A DNA stretch of 13,077 bases from NCBI GenBank assembly GCA_021199975.1, contig JAJQHF010000241.1, positions 1-13,077 on the forward strand. Direction: 5' to 3'. The position numbers were made by a program, and so were the translations under genes. The DNA comes from Candidatus Gastranaerophilales bacterium. Its GTDB lineage: Bacteria; Cyanobacteriota; Vampirovibrionia; Gastranaerophilales; Gastranaerophilaceae. Below, one piece after another: positions 1 through 7,377 of this stretch (the first letter of the stretch is position 1; the number at the start of each line of letters is the position of its first letter). The notes under the pieces are model-generated. The model had not been told where the DNA came from and searched no databases. It worked only from the letters and a program-made list of their open reading frames with translations.

Positions 1-2
1 AT

Positions 3-503
3 TCTCTATACAGAGAAATTCTTTTAAGCGGTAAATACTCTTTACTTGAATATAAAGAAAATGTATTTCTTATAAAAAATAAGAATAACGTTAAGTTTTC
101 AAATGATGAGTTAAAAGAGCTTGATGAGATTTTAAGCAATGCAAATTTGAATTTTCTGCCCGAAGTATGGGCTAATTCAATTAACACTCTGCCTGTAAAG
201 AAAATAACTCCAAAATTTTACAGTTATATTGAAGATAATAAAATTACCGTGAAGTTTTACAATAATGAAAAAGTAAAAGATGTAAACCTGCTTATGATAA
301 GCGTTAAAGAACCGGAAATATTCAATATAAAAATCAATAATTCACAAAGCGAATTAAAATGCAAATCAAAAACAGGAAAAGTATTAATTCCTCTTGATAA
401 TTTTCCCTCGTGGCTTCTAAATGAAAATTTTAATGAAATTACGATTACTGCAGTCGGAAACAACACGGATGATTACAATATAGAATTTTACACAAGAGAT
501 TAA
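3..503 (+). CDS. 3' end of an unrecognised protein (5' truncated by window edge)
   Basis: The reading frame is open from the first bases of the window to a TAA at 501-503, giving at least 166 residues, so the true start lies outside. The TTG at 147 is only an internal codon of this longer frame. The visible part is charged and rich in Asn, Lys and Glu, with alternating hydrophobic residues that suggest beta strands, especially in the last 100 residues. No signal peptide, membrane segment or catalytic motif is visible. It could be the C-terminal soluble domain of a larger surface or membrane protein, but I do not recognise the family. It runs in the same direction as pheT and ends 61 bases before it. 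Coding status is fairly sure from frame length and lysine-rich composition matching its neighbours; function is unknown. Confidence 0.75.
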   Translation, partial: SLYREILLSGKYSLLEYKENVFLIKNKNNVKFSNDELKELDEILSNANLNFLPEVWANSINTLPVKKITPKFYSYIEDNKITVKFYNNEKVKDVNLLMISVKEPEIFNIKINNSQSELKCKSKTGKVLIPLDNFPSWLLNENFNEITITAVGNNTDDYNIEFYTRD

Positions 504-524
504 ATGATGACATGAAAATGTATT

Positions 525-530
525 TATAAT
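525..530 (+). promoter_or_regulatory. Possible -10 box of a pheT promoter
   Basis: A perfect TATAAT lies 35 bases before the pheT start, in the short gap after the upstream gene. No convincing -35 hexamer sits at the usual distance (the closest, ATGACA at 507-512, is too near). Readthrough from the upstream gene is equally possible because no terminator separates them. Confidence 0.3.
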
Positions 531-564
531 AAAATTTAAATATGAATTTTTAAGAGGAGCAGAG

Positions 565-3018
565 ATGAAAATATCACTTGAATGGTTAAATGAATTTGTT
601 GATATAAGCAATTTAACAACCGAACAAATTGCAAACGGACTTACAATGAGCGGGCTTGAAGTAGAAGGTATTGAAACAACCGGAGCAAAATTTTCAAACA
701 TTAAAACCGCACAAATAAAGGCGCTAAGACAGCATCCCAATGCTGATAAGCTGCATTTGGTTGATGTTGATTTGGGTAATTGCATAAAAACAGTTGTTTG
801 CGGCGCACAGAATATAGAAGTAGGTCAGATAATTCCCTATGCTTCAATAGGTTCAAAAGTATTATCAAGAAAAACAGCGGAACAATATGAACTTACATGT
901 GCTGTTATCAGAGGAATAGAAAGCCAGGGAATGCTTTGTTCTCAAGATGAATTGGGGTTACAGGGAATGCAGGAGGAGGACGGCATTCTTATTTTAAATC
1001 GTATTTTTAAAGATGTAAAAATAGGAATGAATTTGGAAACCCTCTTAAATATAAAAGAAGACACAATTATTGATGTATCTCCGACTCCTAACCGTGGTGA
1101 TGAAATGTCTGTTATAGGTGTTGCAAGAGAAGTAGCGGCACTCTTTAATAAGAAGCTTAATTTTTCAAAAATTGAAAGTACAAAAAATCTTAATACAAAT
1201 AAATTTGAAGTGGAAATAATTGATAAAGATACCTGTAATTACTACTCTGCAGGTTTAATTAAAGATGTTAAGATTAAGCCGTCACCCGAGTGGATGAAAA
1301 GAAGACTTGAAGTATCGGGAATACGTTCAATAAATAACGTTGTAGATATAACAAATTATGTTCTTCTTGAGTACGGACAGCCTCTTCACGCTTTTGATAT
1401 GGACAAATTGAACGGTTATATTTGTGTAAGACGTGCAAAAGAAGGTGAAACGCTTGTAACTCTTGATGATATAGAACGTAACTTAACTCATGACACAGTT
1501 GTATGTGCAACAAAAGAAAAACCCGTCTGTATTGCAGGTGTGTTCGGAAGCGCAAATTCGGGAATTGACGAAAATACTAAAAATATAGTACTTGAATCTG
1601 CATACTTTACTCCGCACACAAACAGAAAAAGTTCAAGAAGTATCGGGTACAGAAGCGAAGCTTGCGCTCGCTTTGAAAGAGGAGTTGATATAGAAGCCTC
1701 AAAACCGGCATTATTAAGAGCCATTCAACTTTTAACAGAGTATGCGGACGCAAAAGTTGACGGTATCGTTGAAACAGGGCTAAATAAATTAGCTGATGTA
1801 CAATTAACATTAAGATTTAACCAAATAAAAAGACTCCTGGGTATTGAAATACCTGCGGCTGAGTGCATTCAAATACTTGAAAATCTCGGTTTTGAATTAC
1901 TCGGCAAAAATGATGCCGCAGCAAAGCTTAAAGTACCGTCATACAGAATTAACGACATAAAGCAAGAGGTTGATTTAATTGAAGAAATAGCAAGAGTATA
2001 CGGCTATGATAAAATAGCACCTACCCTTCCAAGAAAAACTCAGTCTCCCGTAATTTTAAATGAAGCAAGACTGATGAAATCAGTTAATCAATTGTTTCTT
2101 GGCTACGGTTTTAATGAAGCTGTAACTTCTTCTTTAATAGGTGAACCTTTATTAAATCAATTCGGATTTTCATATAATAAAGGAACTGCGGTTTTTGTTC
2201 AAAATCCGCAGTCAGAAGAGCATACTATGCTAAGACAGACAACTGTTGCAAATATTTTAAATGCAATGAAAATGAATTTTGATAACGGACAGAAAAATAT
2301 ATGGCTTTACGAAATAGGGAAAACTTATTTTATAAAACAGCCCGCAACTCAAACAGACAGCGGTGTAGAAGAAAATCAGATGATTTCGGGTGTTATAACA
2401 GGTGAAACAAACCAAAACTTGTGGAAAAACAATCCTAAAATTGATTTTTATACATTAAAAGGTATTATGGAAAGCTTGTTTAATTTATTAAAAATTTCAA
2501 ACAGAATAAAGCTTTCACCTGCAGATAACTGTGAATACCTGCACCCCGGAAGAAGCGCTAAAGTTGTTATGCTTGGCAAAAATCCCGAAACAATCGGATA
2601 TTTCGGTGAAATTTATCCTATAATAAAAGATAAACTAAAAATTAATCAGGACATTTATCTTTTTGAATTGAATTTAGGCAAAATGATTAAGGCTTCTCCC
2701 GATAGTACCGTAAAATACAAACAGCTTCCTATGTACCCCGAAGTACAAAGAGATATATCCTTCTCTATAGAAAAGGATATAACAAACGAACAAATAACTC
2801 TTGCAATTAAAAAATGTGCAAATAACAAGATTTTTAAGAATGCAAATTTATTTGATATATATGAAGGAGAACATATTCAGGCAGGATTTAAAAACCTTGC
2901 CTACAGAATTACTTTGCAGGATGAAGATACTACATTAACCGATGAAGTAATTGAAAAAGAAATAAACACAATAAAGACGGGATTAATGAAGAAATTCCAA
3001 ACGGTAAGTTTCAGGTAA
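565..3018 (+). CDS. pheT: Phenylalanine--tRNA ligase beta subunit
   Basis: This is the beta chain of the cytoplasmic (alpha-beta)2 enzyme that charges tRNA-Phe; the beta chain binds tRNA and edits mischarged Tyr. Its 817 residues are normal for the bacterial family. Domains in order are: an N-terminal strand followed by the EMAP/OB-type tRNA-binding domain (about 40-150, with HPNADKLHLVDVD at 57-69); the B3/4 editing domain (about 220-395, with RSINNVVDITNYV and GQPLHAFD at 271-278); the B5 domain (about 412-483, ending in EVDLIEEIARVYGYD, which carries the acidic Mg-site residues); the catalytic-like core; and the C-terminal FDX-ACB anticodon-binding domain (724-816, starting YPEVQRDISF). 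The ATG is preceded by GAGGAG at 554-559, a strong ribosome site. A terminator follows directly. No pheS is adjacent, so the alpha chain must be encoded elsewhere, as in Cyanobacteria. Confidence 0.97.
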   Translation: MKISLEWLNEFVDISNLTTEQIANGLTMSGLEVEGIETTGAKFSNIKTAQIKALRQHPNADKLHLVDVDLGNCIKTVVCGAQNIEVGQIIPYASIGSKVLSRKTAEQYELTCAVIRGIESQGMLCSQDELGLQGMQEEDGILILNRIFKDVKIGMNLETLLNIKEDTIIDVSPTPNRGDEMSVIGVAREVAALFNKKLNFSKIESTKNLNTNKFEVEIIDKDTCNYYSAGLIKDVKIKPSPEWMKRRLEVSGIRSINNVVDITNYVLLEYGQPLHAFDMDKLNGYICVRRAKEGETLVTLDDIERNLTHDTVVCATKEKPVCIAGVFGSANSGIDENTKNIVLESAYFTPHTNRKSSRSIGYRSEACARFERGVDIEASKPALLRAIQLLTEYADAKVDGIVETGLNKLADVQLTLRFNQIKRLLGIEIPAAECIQILENLGFELLGKNDAAAKLKVPSYRINDIKQEVDLIEEIARVYGYDKIAPTLPRKTQSPVILNEARLMKSVNQLFLGYGFNEAVTSSLIGEPLLNQFGFSYNKGTAVFVQNPQSEEHTMLRQTTVANILNAMKMNFDNGQKNIWLYEIGKTYFIKQPATQTDSGVEENQMISGVITGETNQNLWKNNPKIDFYTLKGIMESLFNLLKISNRIKLSPADNCEYLHPGRSAKVVMLGKNPETIGYFGEIYPIIKDKLKINQDIYLFELNLGKMIKASPDSTVKYKQLPMYPEVQRDISFSIEKDITNEQITLAIKKCANNKIFKNANLFDIYEGEHIQAGFKNLAYRITLQDEDTTLTDEVIEKEINTIKTGLMKKFQTVSFR

Positions 3019-3043
3019 ATGTGTACAATATCTTATAAATGAG

Positions 3044-3076
3044 AAAATCAGACTAAAAAAAGTCTGATTTTTTTTA
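3044..3076 (+). terminator. Rho-independent terminator after pheT
   Basis: There is a perfect 11-bp stem (AAAATCAGACT at 3044-3054 and its complement at 3061-3071) with an A6 loop and a run of eight T from 3068. It begins 26 bases after the pheT stop codon. The A-rich loop and the A/T stem ends leave it mainly a + strand terminator. Confidence 0.9.
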
Positions 3077-3165
3077 GTCTGCTCACTATTCAACAAATAC
3101 ATATAATAAACATTTAATTATATTATTAATTTTTGTATCATAACGTAATAATTGAATAAAAATTC

Positions 3166-3193
3166 TTGAAATAAACAACTTAACAGATATAAT
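3166..3193 (+). promoter_or_regulatory. Sigma-70-type promoter for the small Cys-rich gene
   Basis: TTGAAA at 3166-3171 and a perfect TATAAT at 3188-3193 are separated by 16 bases. This predicts a transcript starting near 3200 with an untranslated leader of about 80 bases. It lies between the pheT terminator and the next gene, so that gene appears to be transcribed alone. The rest of 3077-3165 is plain AT-rich sequence in which I see nothing else. Confidence 0.6.
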
Positions 3194-3265
3194 AATATTA
3201 TTAGATTAGGAAATGTACATGCTTAAAAACAATACATTACAAAATCATCAATTGGGGATTATTTC

Positions 3266-3272
3266 AAGGAGG
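3266..3272 (+). promoter_or_regulatory. Strong ribosome-binding site that fixes a GTG start
   Basis: AAGGAGG, a full match to the anti-Shine-Dalgarno core, sits 8 bases before GTG at 3281. This favours GTG over the in-frame ATG at 3299, which has no comparable site. Confidence 0.85.
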
Positions 3273-3280
3273 AATTTCTA

Positions 3281-3499
3281 GTGCTTAGAAGCAGAGATAT
3301 GGGTAGATCCATCGCAGTGAGAAGATGGACAAATACGGCTTTAGAATGCTACAAAAGAGGCTGTGTTTGTGAAGGTTGTTTTTATACGGATTTCTTTAAC
3401 GGCACCTCTCAAAGATGTCAAATGAAGGCTTCCGTATTAGAACTTGTGAGAGTATTGGGTAAGCCGAATGTTGAAATTCAACAAGTGTTGGCTGATTAA
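3281..3499 (+). CDS. Small Cys-rich protein, unknown function (72 aa)
   Basis: The protein is 72 residues and basic at its N-terminus (five Arg within residues 3-15). It has five cysteines at 23, 28, 30, 33 and 46, with a compact C-x4-C-x-C-x2-C knot. This spacing suggests metal or iron-sulfur binding, or a structural zinc site, though no named family can be claimed. The C-terminal third (about 47-72, ending in ELVRVLGKPNVEIQQVLAD) looks like an amphipathic helix followed by a short tail. No signal peptide or membrane segment is seen, so it is probably cytoplasmic. I have an impression of similar short proteins with the CYKRGC...CEGC and MK-x-V-x-ELVR-x-LGKP pattern in other anaerobes, but cannot verify this here. 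It stands alone between a promoter and a terminator, with a GTG start and a perfect Shine-Dalgarno, which argues for substantial expression. Nucleic-acid binding through the Arg-rich end is one possible role. Confidence 0.85.
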   Translation: MLRSRDMGRSIAVRRWTNTALECYKRGCVCEGCFYTDFFNGTSQRCQMKASVLELVRVLGKPNVEIQQVLAD

Positions 3500-3516
3500 T
3501 TCAATTAAATATTTTA

Positions 3517-3551
3517 AAAAGCTCCTTTATTATTAAAGGAGCTTTTCTTTT
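3517..3551. terminator. Bidirectional terminator between the convergent genes
   Basis: A perfect 13-bp stem (AAAAGCTCCTTTA at 3517-3529, complement at 3534-3546) has a 4-base loop and is followed by TTTTCTTTT on the + strand. The left arm begins with an A run, so the - strand transcript ends its stem in TTTTT. It therefore serves both the Cys-rich gene (+) and the symporter gene (-), which converge here. Confidence 0.9.
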
Positions 3552-3575
3552 ATAATATAAACTGCTAACTAAAGC

Positions 3576-4910
3576 TTATATAATTTCTTTATATTGCTCT
3601 GTATCCGTTAACATATCATAATTGATTTCATTTTCGTTATCGGCAATAACAGCAGCCACAACAGCATCACTTCCGACATTAACCGTAGTTCTTATCATAT
3701 CAACTACACGGTCAATTGCGAACAGGAATGCAAATCCTTCAACAAGCTGCTGAGGAGTAAGACCAAGACCGTTTAATACAAGAGCAATTGTTATTAAGCC
3801 TGCTCCGGGAATTCCCGCACAAGTACTTGAGGCTATTATTGCAAGAACCATAATCAGACATATTTGAAGCAGGTCAAGTGGAACACCGTAAGCTTGTGTC
3901 AGGAAAATTACGGAAACAGTTTGGAATAAAGCAGTACCATCCATATTCAAAGTAGCACCTAAAGGTAATACAAAACTGCATACCTTATGAGAAATACCTC
4001 TTTTTTCACAGCAGGCAATAGTTAGCGGCAATGTCGCACTGCTGCTTGCAGTACCGAAGGCAACAAGCAGTGCTTCTATTATAGCGGTATAAAAAGCACC
4101 TACAGGCACTTTGCTGAAAAACTTTAATATTAAAGGATATACAATAAAGAATTGAATACAAAAACCTATAAAAACCACACCGAAAAATTTTGAAATTGTA
4201 GAGAAAATACCAAGACCGTATGACGAAACAGCCACAGTAGTTAAAGAAAAAATACCGGGAGCGGCAAATATCATAATCCAATCAGTTACCTTCATAGTAG
4301 CGGCAAAAACCGATTCAAAAAATGAAACTATAGGTCTGCTTATTTCTCCGACTTTTGCAAGAGCAAGAGAGAAAATCAATGCAAAAAATATTATAGGAAT
4401 CATTTCACCCTTAGCAAGCGACTCCAAAGGATTTTGCGGAATCATATTAAGGAATACATTACCTATTTGACTTCTTTGATCCGCAATAGCTTCACTTACC
4501 TGACTTTGAATTTCAGAAAGAGAAGCCTGACTGATAAATTCCTGAACCCCTATTCCTGGTTTTATAGATAAAACAAGAGCCGCACCGATTAATACAGCCA
4601 TTACAGTAATAATTCCGTAATAAAGAATCATTTTCTTACCGAATTTACCTATTTGTTTGCTGTCACCTATACTTGAAATTCCGACTACTATTGCAGAACA
4701 AACAAGAGGAATTACAACCATTTGGATAATTCTTATAAAAGCTTTACCGATTATATCGCATAAATTTATTGCTAAAGGTGCAAAACGGCTTGTGTTTTCG
4801 TGAAGATAATTACCAAAAATTATACCCAAAATAATTGCAAGAAAAATATGCCAATTTCGCTTAATACCAAGACCTATGGCAACAAATAACGTTTGTACGT
4901 GTAACTTCAT
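3576..4910 (-). CDS. Dicarboxylate/amino acid:cation symporter, probably glutamate/aspartate type
   Basis: This is an inner-membrane secondary transporter of the DAACS family (GltP/GltPh/DctA), which takes up acidic amino acids or C4-dicarboxylates with Na+ or H+. Its 444 residues fit the family. Landmarks are: eight mainly hydrophobic transmembrane spans; hairpin HP1 with SSSATLP at 289-295; the cation-site motif NMDGT at 322-326 in TM7; HP2 with AGIPGAG at 365-371; and TM8 with D404, R407, N411 and D415 in the order D-x2-RT-x2-N-x3-D. By comparison with the archaeal GltPh structures, the Asp and Arg that hold the amino and side-chain carboxyl groups are both kept, favouring Glu/Asp over plain dicarboxylates. 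The motif order NVGSD differs slightly from the usual NVTGD. ATG at 4910 has TAAGAGGT upstream on the - strand (4915-4922) and a good promoter. It is a single-gene unit. Confidence 0.93.
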   Translation of the reverse strand: MKLHVQTLFVAIGLGIKRNWHIFLAIILGIIFGNYLHENTSRFAPLAINLCDIIGKAFIRIIQMVVIPLVCSAIVVGISSIGDSKQIGKFGKKMILYYGIITVMAVLIGAALVLSIKPGIGVQEFISQASLSEIQSQVSEAIADQRSQIGNVFLNMIPQNPLESLAKGEMIPIIFFALIFSLALAKVGEISRPIVSFFESVFAATMKVTDWIMIFAAPGIFSLTTVAVSSYGLGIFSTISKFFGVVFIGFCIQFFIVYPLILKFFSKVPVGAFYTAIIEALLVAFGTASSSATLPLTIACCEKRGISHKVCSFVLPLGATLNMDGTALFQTVSVIFLTQAYGVPLDLLQICLIMVLAIIASSTCAGIPGAGLITIALVLNGLGLTPQQLVEGFAFLFAIDRVVDMIRTTVNVGSDAVVAAVIADNENEINYDMLTDTEQYKEII

Positions 4911-4952
4911 ATATACCTCTTATCTCTGCTGTTAATTAACTAAATCATCCTG

Positions 4953-4981
4953 ATTGTACAATTAATTGCGTAATAATTCAA
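4953..4981 (-). promoter_or_regulatory. Sigma-70-type promoter for the symporter gene
   Basis: Read on the - strand, TTGAAT (4976-4981) and TACAAT (4953-4958) are exactly 17 bases apart, and the -10 lies about 43 bases before the start codon. A perfect 10-bp palindrome GTTAATTAAC at 4931-4940 lies in the untranslated leader and could be an operator, but in such AT-rich DNA it may be chance. Confidence 0.65.
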
Positions 4982-5031
4982 GTTTTTAACAAATTAAAAA
5001 AATAAATTTATCATGTTATTTTATATTAAAG

Positions 5032-5037
5032 TATAAT
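5032..5037 (+). promoter_or_regulatory. -10 box of the murC operon promoter
   Basis: A perfect TATAAT lies 24 bases before the murC start in the divergent intergenic region. The best -35 candidate is the weak TTATCA at 5008-5013 (18-base spacing). It would drive murC-murB-ddl-ftsQ. Confidence 0.5.
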
Positions 5038-5061
5038 GTATGAGAGAGAGAAAACAATAAT

Positions 5062-6456
5062 ATGGACGTCAAAAACAGAATTTTTCATTTTATAGCTATA
5101 GGCGGTGTGGGCATGAGTGCTTTAGCTGAATATTTAGCAGAAAGAGGCGCTGAAGTTTCAGGTTCAGATATACAGGAAAGCAAATATACACACCTGCTTA
5201 GAAACAAGGGAATTAATGTAATTATCGGGCATAACACAAGTAATATAAAAGAGAACATGTTAGTTGTTGCAAGCAGTGCAATAAAAGACACTAATCCCGA
5301 AATAATAAGAGCAAAAGAACTAAATCTTCCTATTTACCACCGCTCTGACGTACTTAAAATGATATCAGATGAATTTTCAGAGCAAGAAAATTCTTATTTT
5401 ATCGGTTTTTCGGGAACCCACGGCAAGACAACGACAAGCGGGTTATGTACTTATGTCATGAGCAAAAGCGGTTTAACTCCTTCTTTTGTCGTGGGCGGCA
5501 TTATACCTGAGTTTACAGAAAACGGCAGTTTTTCGGGAGATAAATATTTCATTGCGGAACTTGATGAATCTGACGGAACAATTAAAAAATATTCAACTGA
5601 CATAGCTGTTATTAATAATATAGAAGAAGACCACCTTGATTATTATAAAAACGGCTTTACCGATATAGCCGCAGCCTTTAATAAATATCTTTCAAATAAG
5701 CCTTCTCAAGTTGTTGTAATAAACAACGACAACGAAGGAAGCAGAAAGTTCATGGAATTATATCCAAATTATAACTACGTAACTTTTGGCTTAAATAATG
5801 CTGTGTATATAGCAAAAGATGTTATATTAAAAGGTTTTAGCTCAGAGTTTGACATTTATAAAGACAATTTAAAAATTGATAGAATAAAACTTTCTATCCC
5901 CGGAAAACATAACGTATATAATGCTCTTGCCGTTTACAGCGCACTAAATGAAGCTGACGTAGATGTAAAAGCGATATCAAAACATTTTACAAGTTTTTCA
6001 GGAATGGGCAGAAGATTTCAAAAAGTATGCGAATTCGATGGAATTAAAATATATGATGATTATGCTCACCACCCGAGTGAAATTAAAATGACCTTAAAAA
6101 GTGCAAAGGACGGCAAATCTAAAGAACAGCGAACAGTTGCAATATTTCAGCCTCACAGATATACAAGGTTGAAATCACTGTGGAACGAGTTTAAAACAGC
6201 CTTTAATGATGCTGATGAACTGATAATTTTAGATGTTTATTCAGCCGGAGAAGAAAAGATTGAAAATATAACCTCTGAAAATTTTGCAAATGATATCAAT
6301 CATAAAAAATGTAAATATATTGCAGGCTCAATTGAGGATTGTGCAGAAAAGATATATCCGCTATTAATAAAAAATGATATAGTAATAACACTTGGTGCGG
6401 GAAATATTACTAAATTAGGCAAATTATTGGAAGAACAACATCAAAAGGAAAAATAA
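5062..6456 (+). CDS. murC: UDP-N-acetylmuramate--L-alanine ligase
   Basis: This cytoplasmic ATP-dependent ligase adds L-Ala to UDP-MurNAc, the first amino acid of the peptidoglycan stem peptide. Its 464 residues are typical of MurC. The N-terminal nucleotide-sugar domain starts with IGGVGMSALAEYL (about 13-25). The central domain has the ATP P-loop SGTHGKTTT at 118-125, the acidic ELDESDG at 167-172 and the NNIEEDHLDYY metal/ATP segment near 185-195. The C-terminal domain has GKHNVYNALA (281-290), GMGRRFQ (314-320), YDDYAHHPSEI (331-341) and FQPHRYTR (362-369). The YAHHP and GRRF motifs distinguish MurC from MurD, E and F, and Mpl is unlikely given the wall-gene neighbours. Ribosome-site similarity before the ATG is modest (a GAGAGAG run). 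It is the first gene of a four-gene operon whose next gene begins on the base after its stop codon. Confidence 0.97.
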   Translation: MDVKNRIFHFIAIGGVGMSALAEYLAERGAEVSGSDIQESKYTHLLRNKGINVIIGHNTSNIKENMLVVASSAIKDTNPEIIRAKELNLPIYHRSDVLKMISDEFSEQENSYFIGFSGTHGKTTTSGLCTYVMSKSGLTPSFVVGGIIPEFTENGSFSGDKYFIAELDESDGTIKKYSTDIAVINNIEEDHLDYYKNGFTDIAAAFNKYLSNKPSQVVVINNDNEGSRKFMELYPNYNYVTFGLNNAVYIAKDVILKGFSSEFDIYKDNLKIDRIKLSIPGKHNVYNALAVYSALNEADVDVKAISKHFTSFSGMGRRFQKVCEFDGIKIYDDYAHHPSEIKMTLKSAKDGKSKEQRTVAIFQPHRYTRLKSLWNEFKTAFNDADELIILDVYSAGEEKIENITSENFANDINHKKCKYIAGSIEDCAEKIYPLLIKNDIVITLGAGNITKLGKLLEEQHQKEK

Positions 6457-7377
6457 GTGACTAAAATAATTGAAAATTATGAGATAAAAAATGAAACTAC
6501 ATTTAAAATTGGCGGAACAGTTAACAAAGCTGCATTCCCCGCTTCTTTAAATGAGCTCATTGAACTTTTGAATAGGGATGAATACGATATTGTTCTCGGA
6601 AACTGTTCTAATGTCCTTTTCAGCTCAGGGAAAATAAATAAAAATGTAATTATTACAAAAAATATTGATAAATTTTCTTTTAATGATAACTGTCTGCACG
6701 TAGAATGCGGCGCAAGAGGCCCTGTCCTTTCAAAAGAATGCGCCGACAGAAATTTGAGCGGGTTTGAGTTTCTTATAGGTTTCCCCGGGAGTTTTGGCGG
6801 TATGCTATGTATGAATGCCTCCGCACATAATCAATCCATATCCGACAAATTTGTAAGCGCAAGGCTTTATGATACTTCCTTGAAAAAAATTATTGAAGCA
6901 GGCAAAACAGAAATGAATTTCAGTTACAGAAACTCAAAAATTTCTGACAGTAAATTCATATTGCTTGATGCTGATTTTAAGTTAGAAAAGGGCGAACCTG
7001 ATAAAATAAAAGAACTTATGGAAAGAAATATTGTTTTCAGAAAAACAAGACAGCCTTCATTGACATACGGAAATGCGGGAAGTATTTTTAAAAATCCTCA
7101 AAATGATTCAGCAGGCAGACTGCTGGATTTGTGTGAAATGAAAGGTATAAAAGAAGGCGGTGCCGCTGTTTTTGAAAACCATGCAAATTTTATAGTAAAT
7201 TATAACAATGCATCTTCTCTTGATGTGTTAACTTTAATGTACAAAATGTATTCAAAAGTGAGAGAAAAATACAGAATAGAACTAAAGCCCGAAATAAAAT
7301 ATATTGGTAATAAAGAATCGAAAGAGTATAAATTATGGGAAATAATGACAGAAAATATTCAGATGACACAAAAATAG
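6457..7377 (+). CDS. murB: UDP-N-acetylenolpyruvoylglucosamine reductase
   Basis: This FAD-dependent, NADPH-using enzyme reduces UDP-GlcNAc-enolpyruvate to UDP-MurNAc, one step before MurC. The 306 residues lack a large insert, as in the shorter type II enzymes. The N-terminal FAD region has NETTFKIGG (12-20) and SGFEFLIGFPGSFGG (101-115). The C-terminal domain has YRNSK from Tyr158-Arg159, NAGSIFKNP at 206-214 with the proton-donor Ser209, and KPEI with Glu279. These match the three catalytic residues Arg, Ser and Glu known for the family. The usual glycine-rich GGGSN(L/I)L is here GNCSNVL (48-54), a noticeable change. The GTG at 6457 directly follows the murC stop, with AAAAGGAA (6443-6450) as its ribosome site. 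A tail of about 20 residues after the normal end overlaps the start of ddl. Confidence 0.95.
   Translation: MTKIIENYEIKNETTFKIGGTVNKAAFPASLNELIELLNRDEYDIVLGNCSNVLFSSGKINKNVIITKNIDKFSFNDNCLHVECGARGPVLSKECADRNLSGFEFLIGFPGSFGGMLCMNASAHNQSISDKFVSARLYDTSLKKIIEAGKTEMNFSYRNSKISDSKFILLDADFKLEKGEPDKIKELMERNIVFRKTRQPSLTYGNAGSIFKNPQNDSAGRLLDLCEMKGIKEGGAAVFENHANFIVNYNNASSLDVLTLMYKMYSKVREKYRIELKPEIKYIGNKESKEYKLWEIMTENIQMTQK

Noticed and set aside
417..785. 122-codon open frame on the - strand across the start of pheT
   Set aside because: It lies opposite the conserved pheT N-terminus and its ribosome site, is low-complexity Ser/Leu-rich, and has no ribosome site of its own; it is a shadow frame.
4931..4940. 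Perfect palindrome GTTAATTAAC before the symporter gene as an operator
   Set aside because: Only 10 bases and fully A/T at its centre; such palindromes are expected by chance in this AT-rich DNA, so it is noted only with the promoter.
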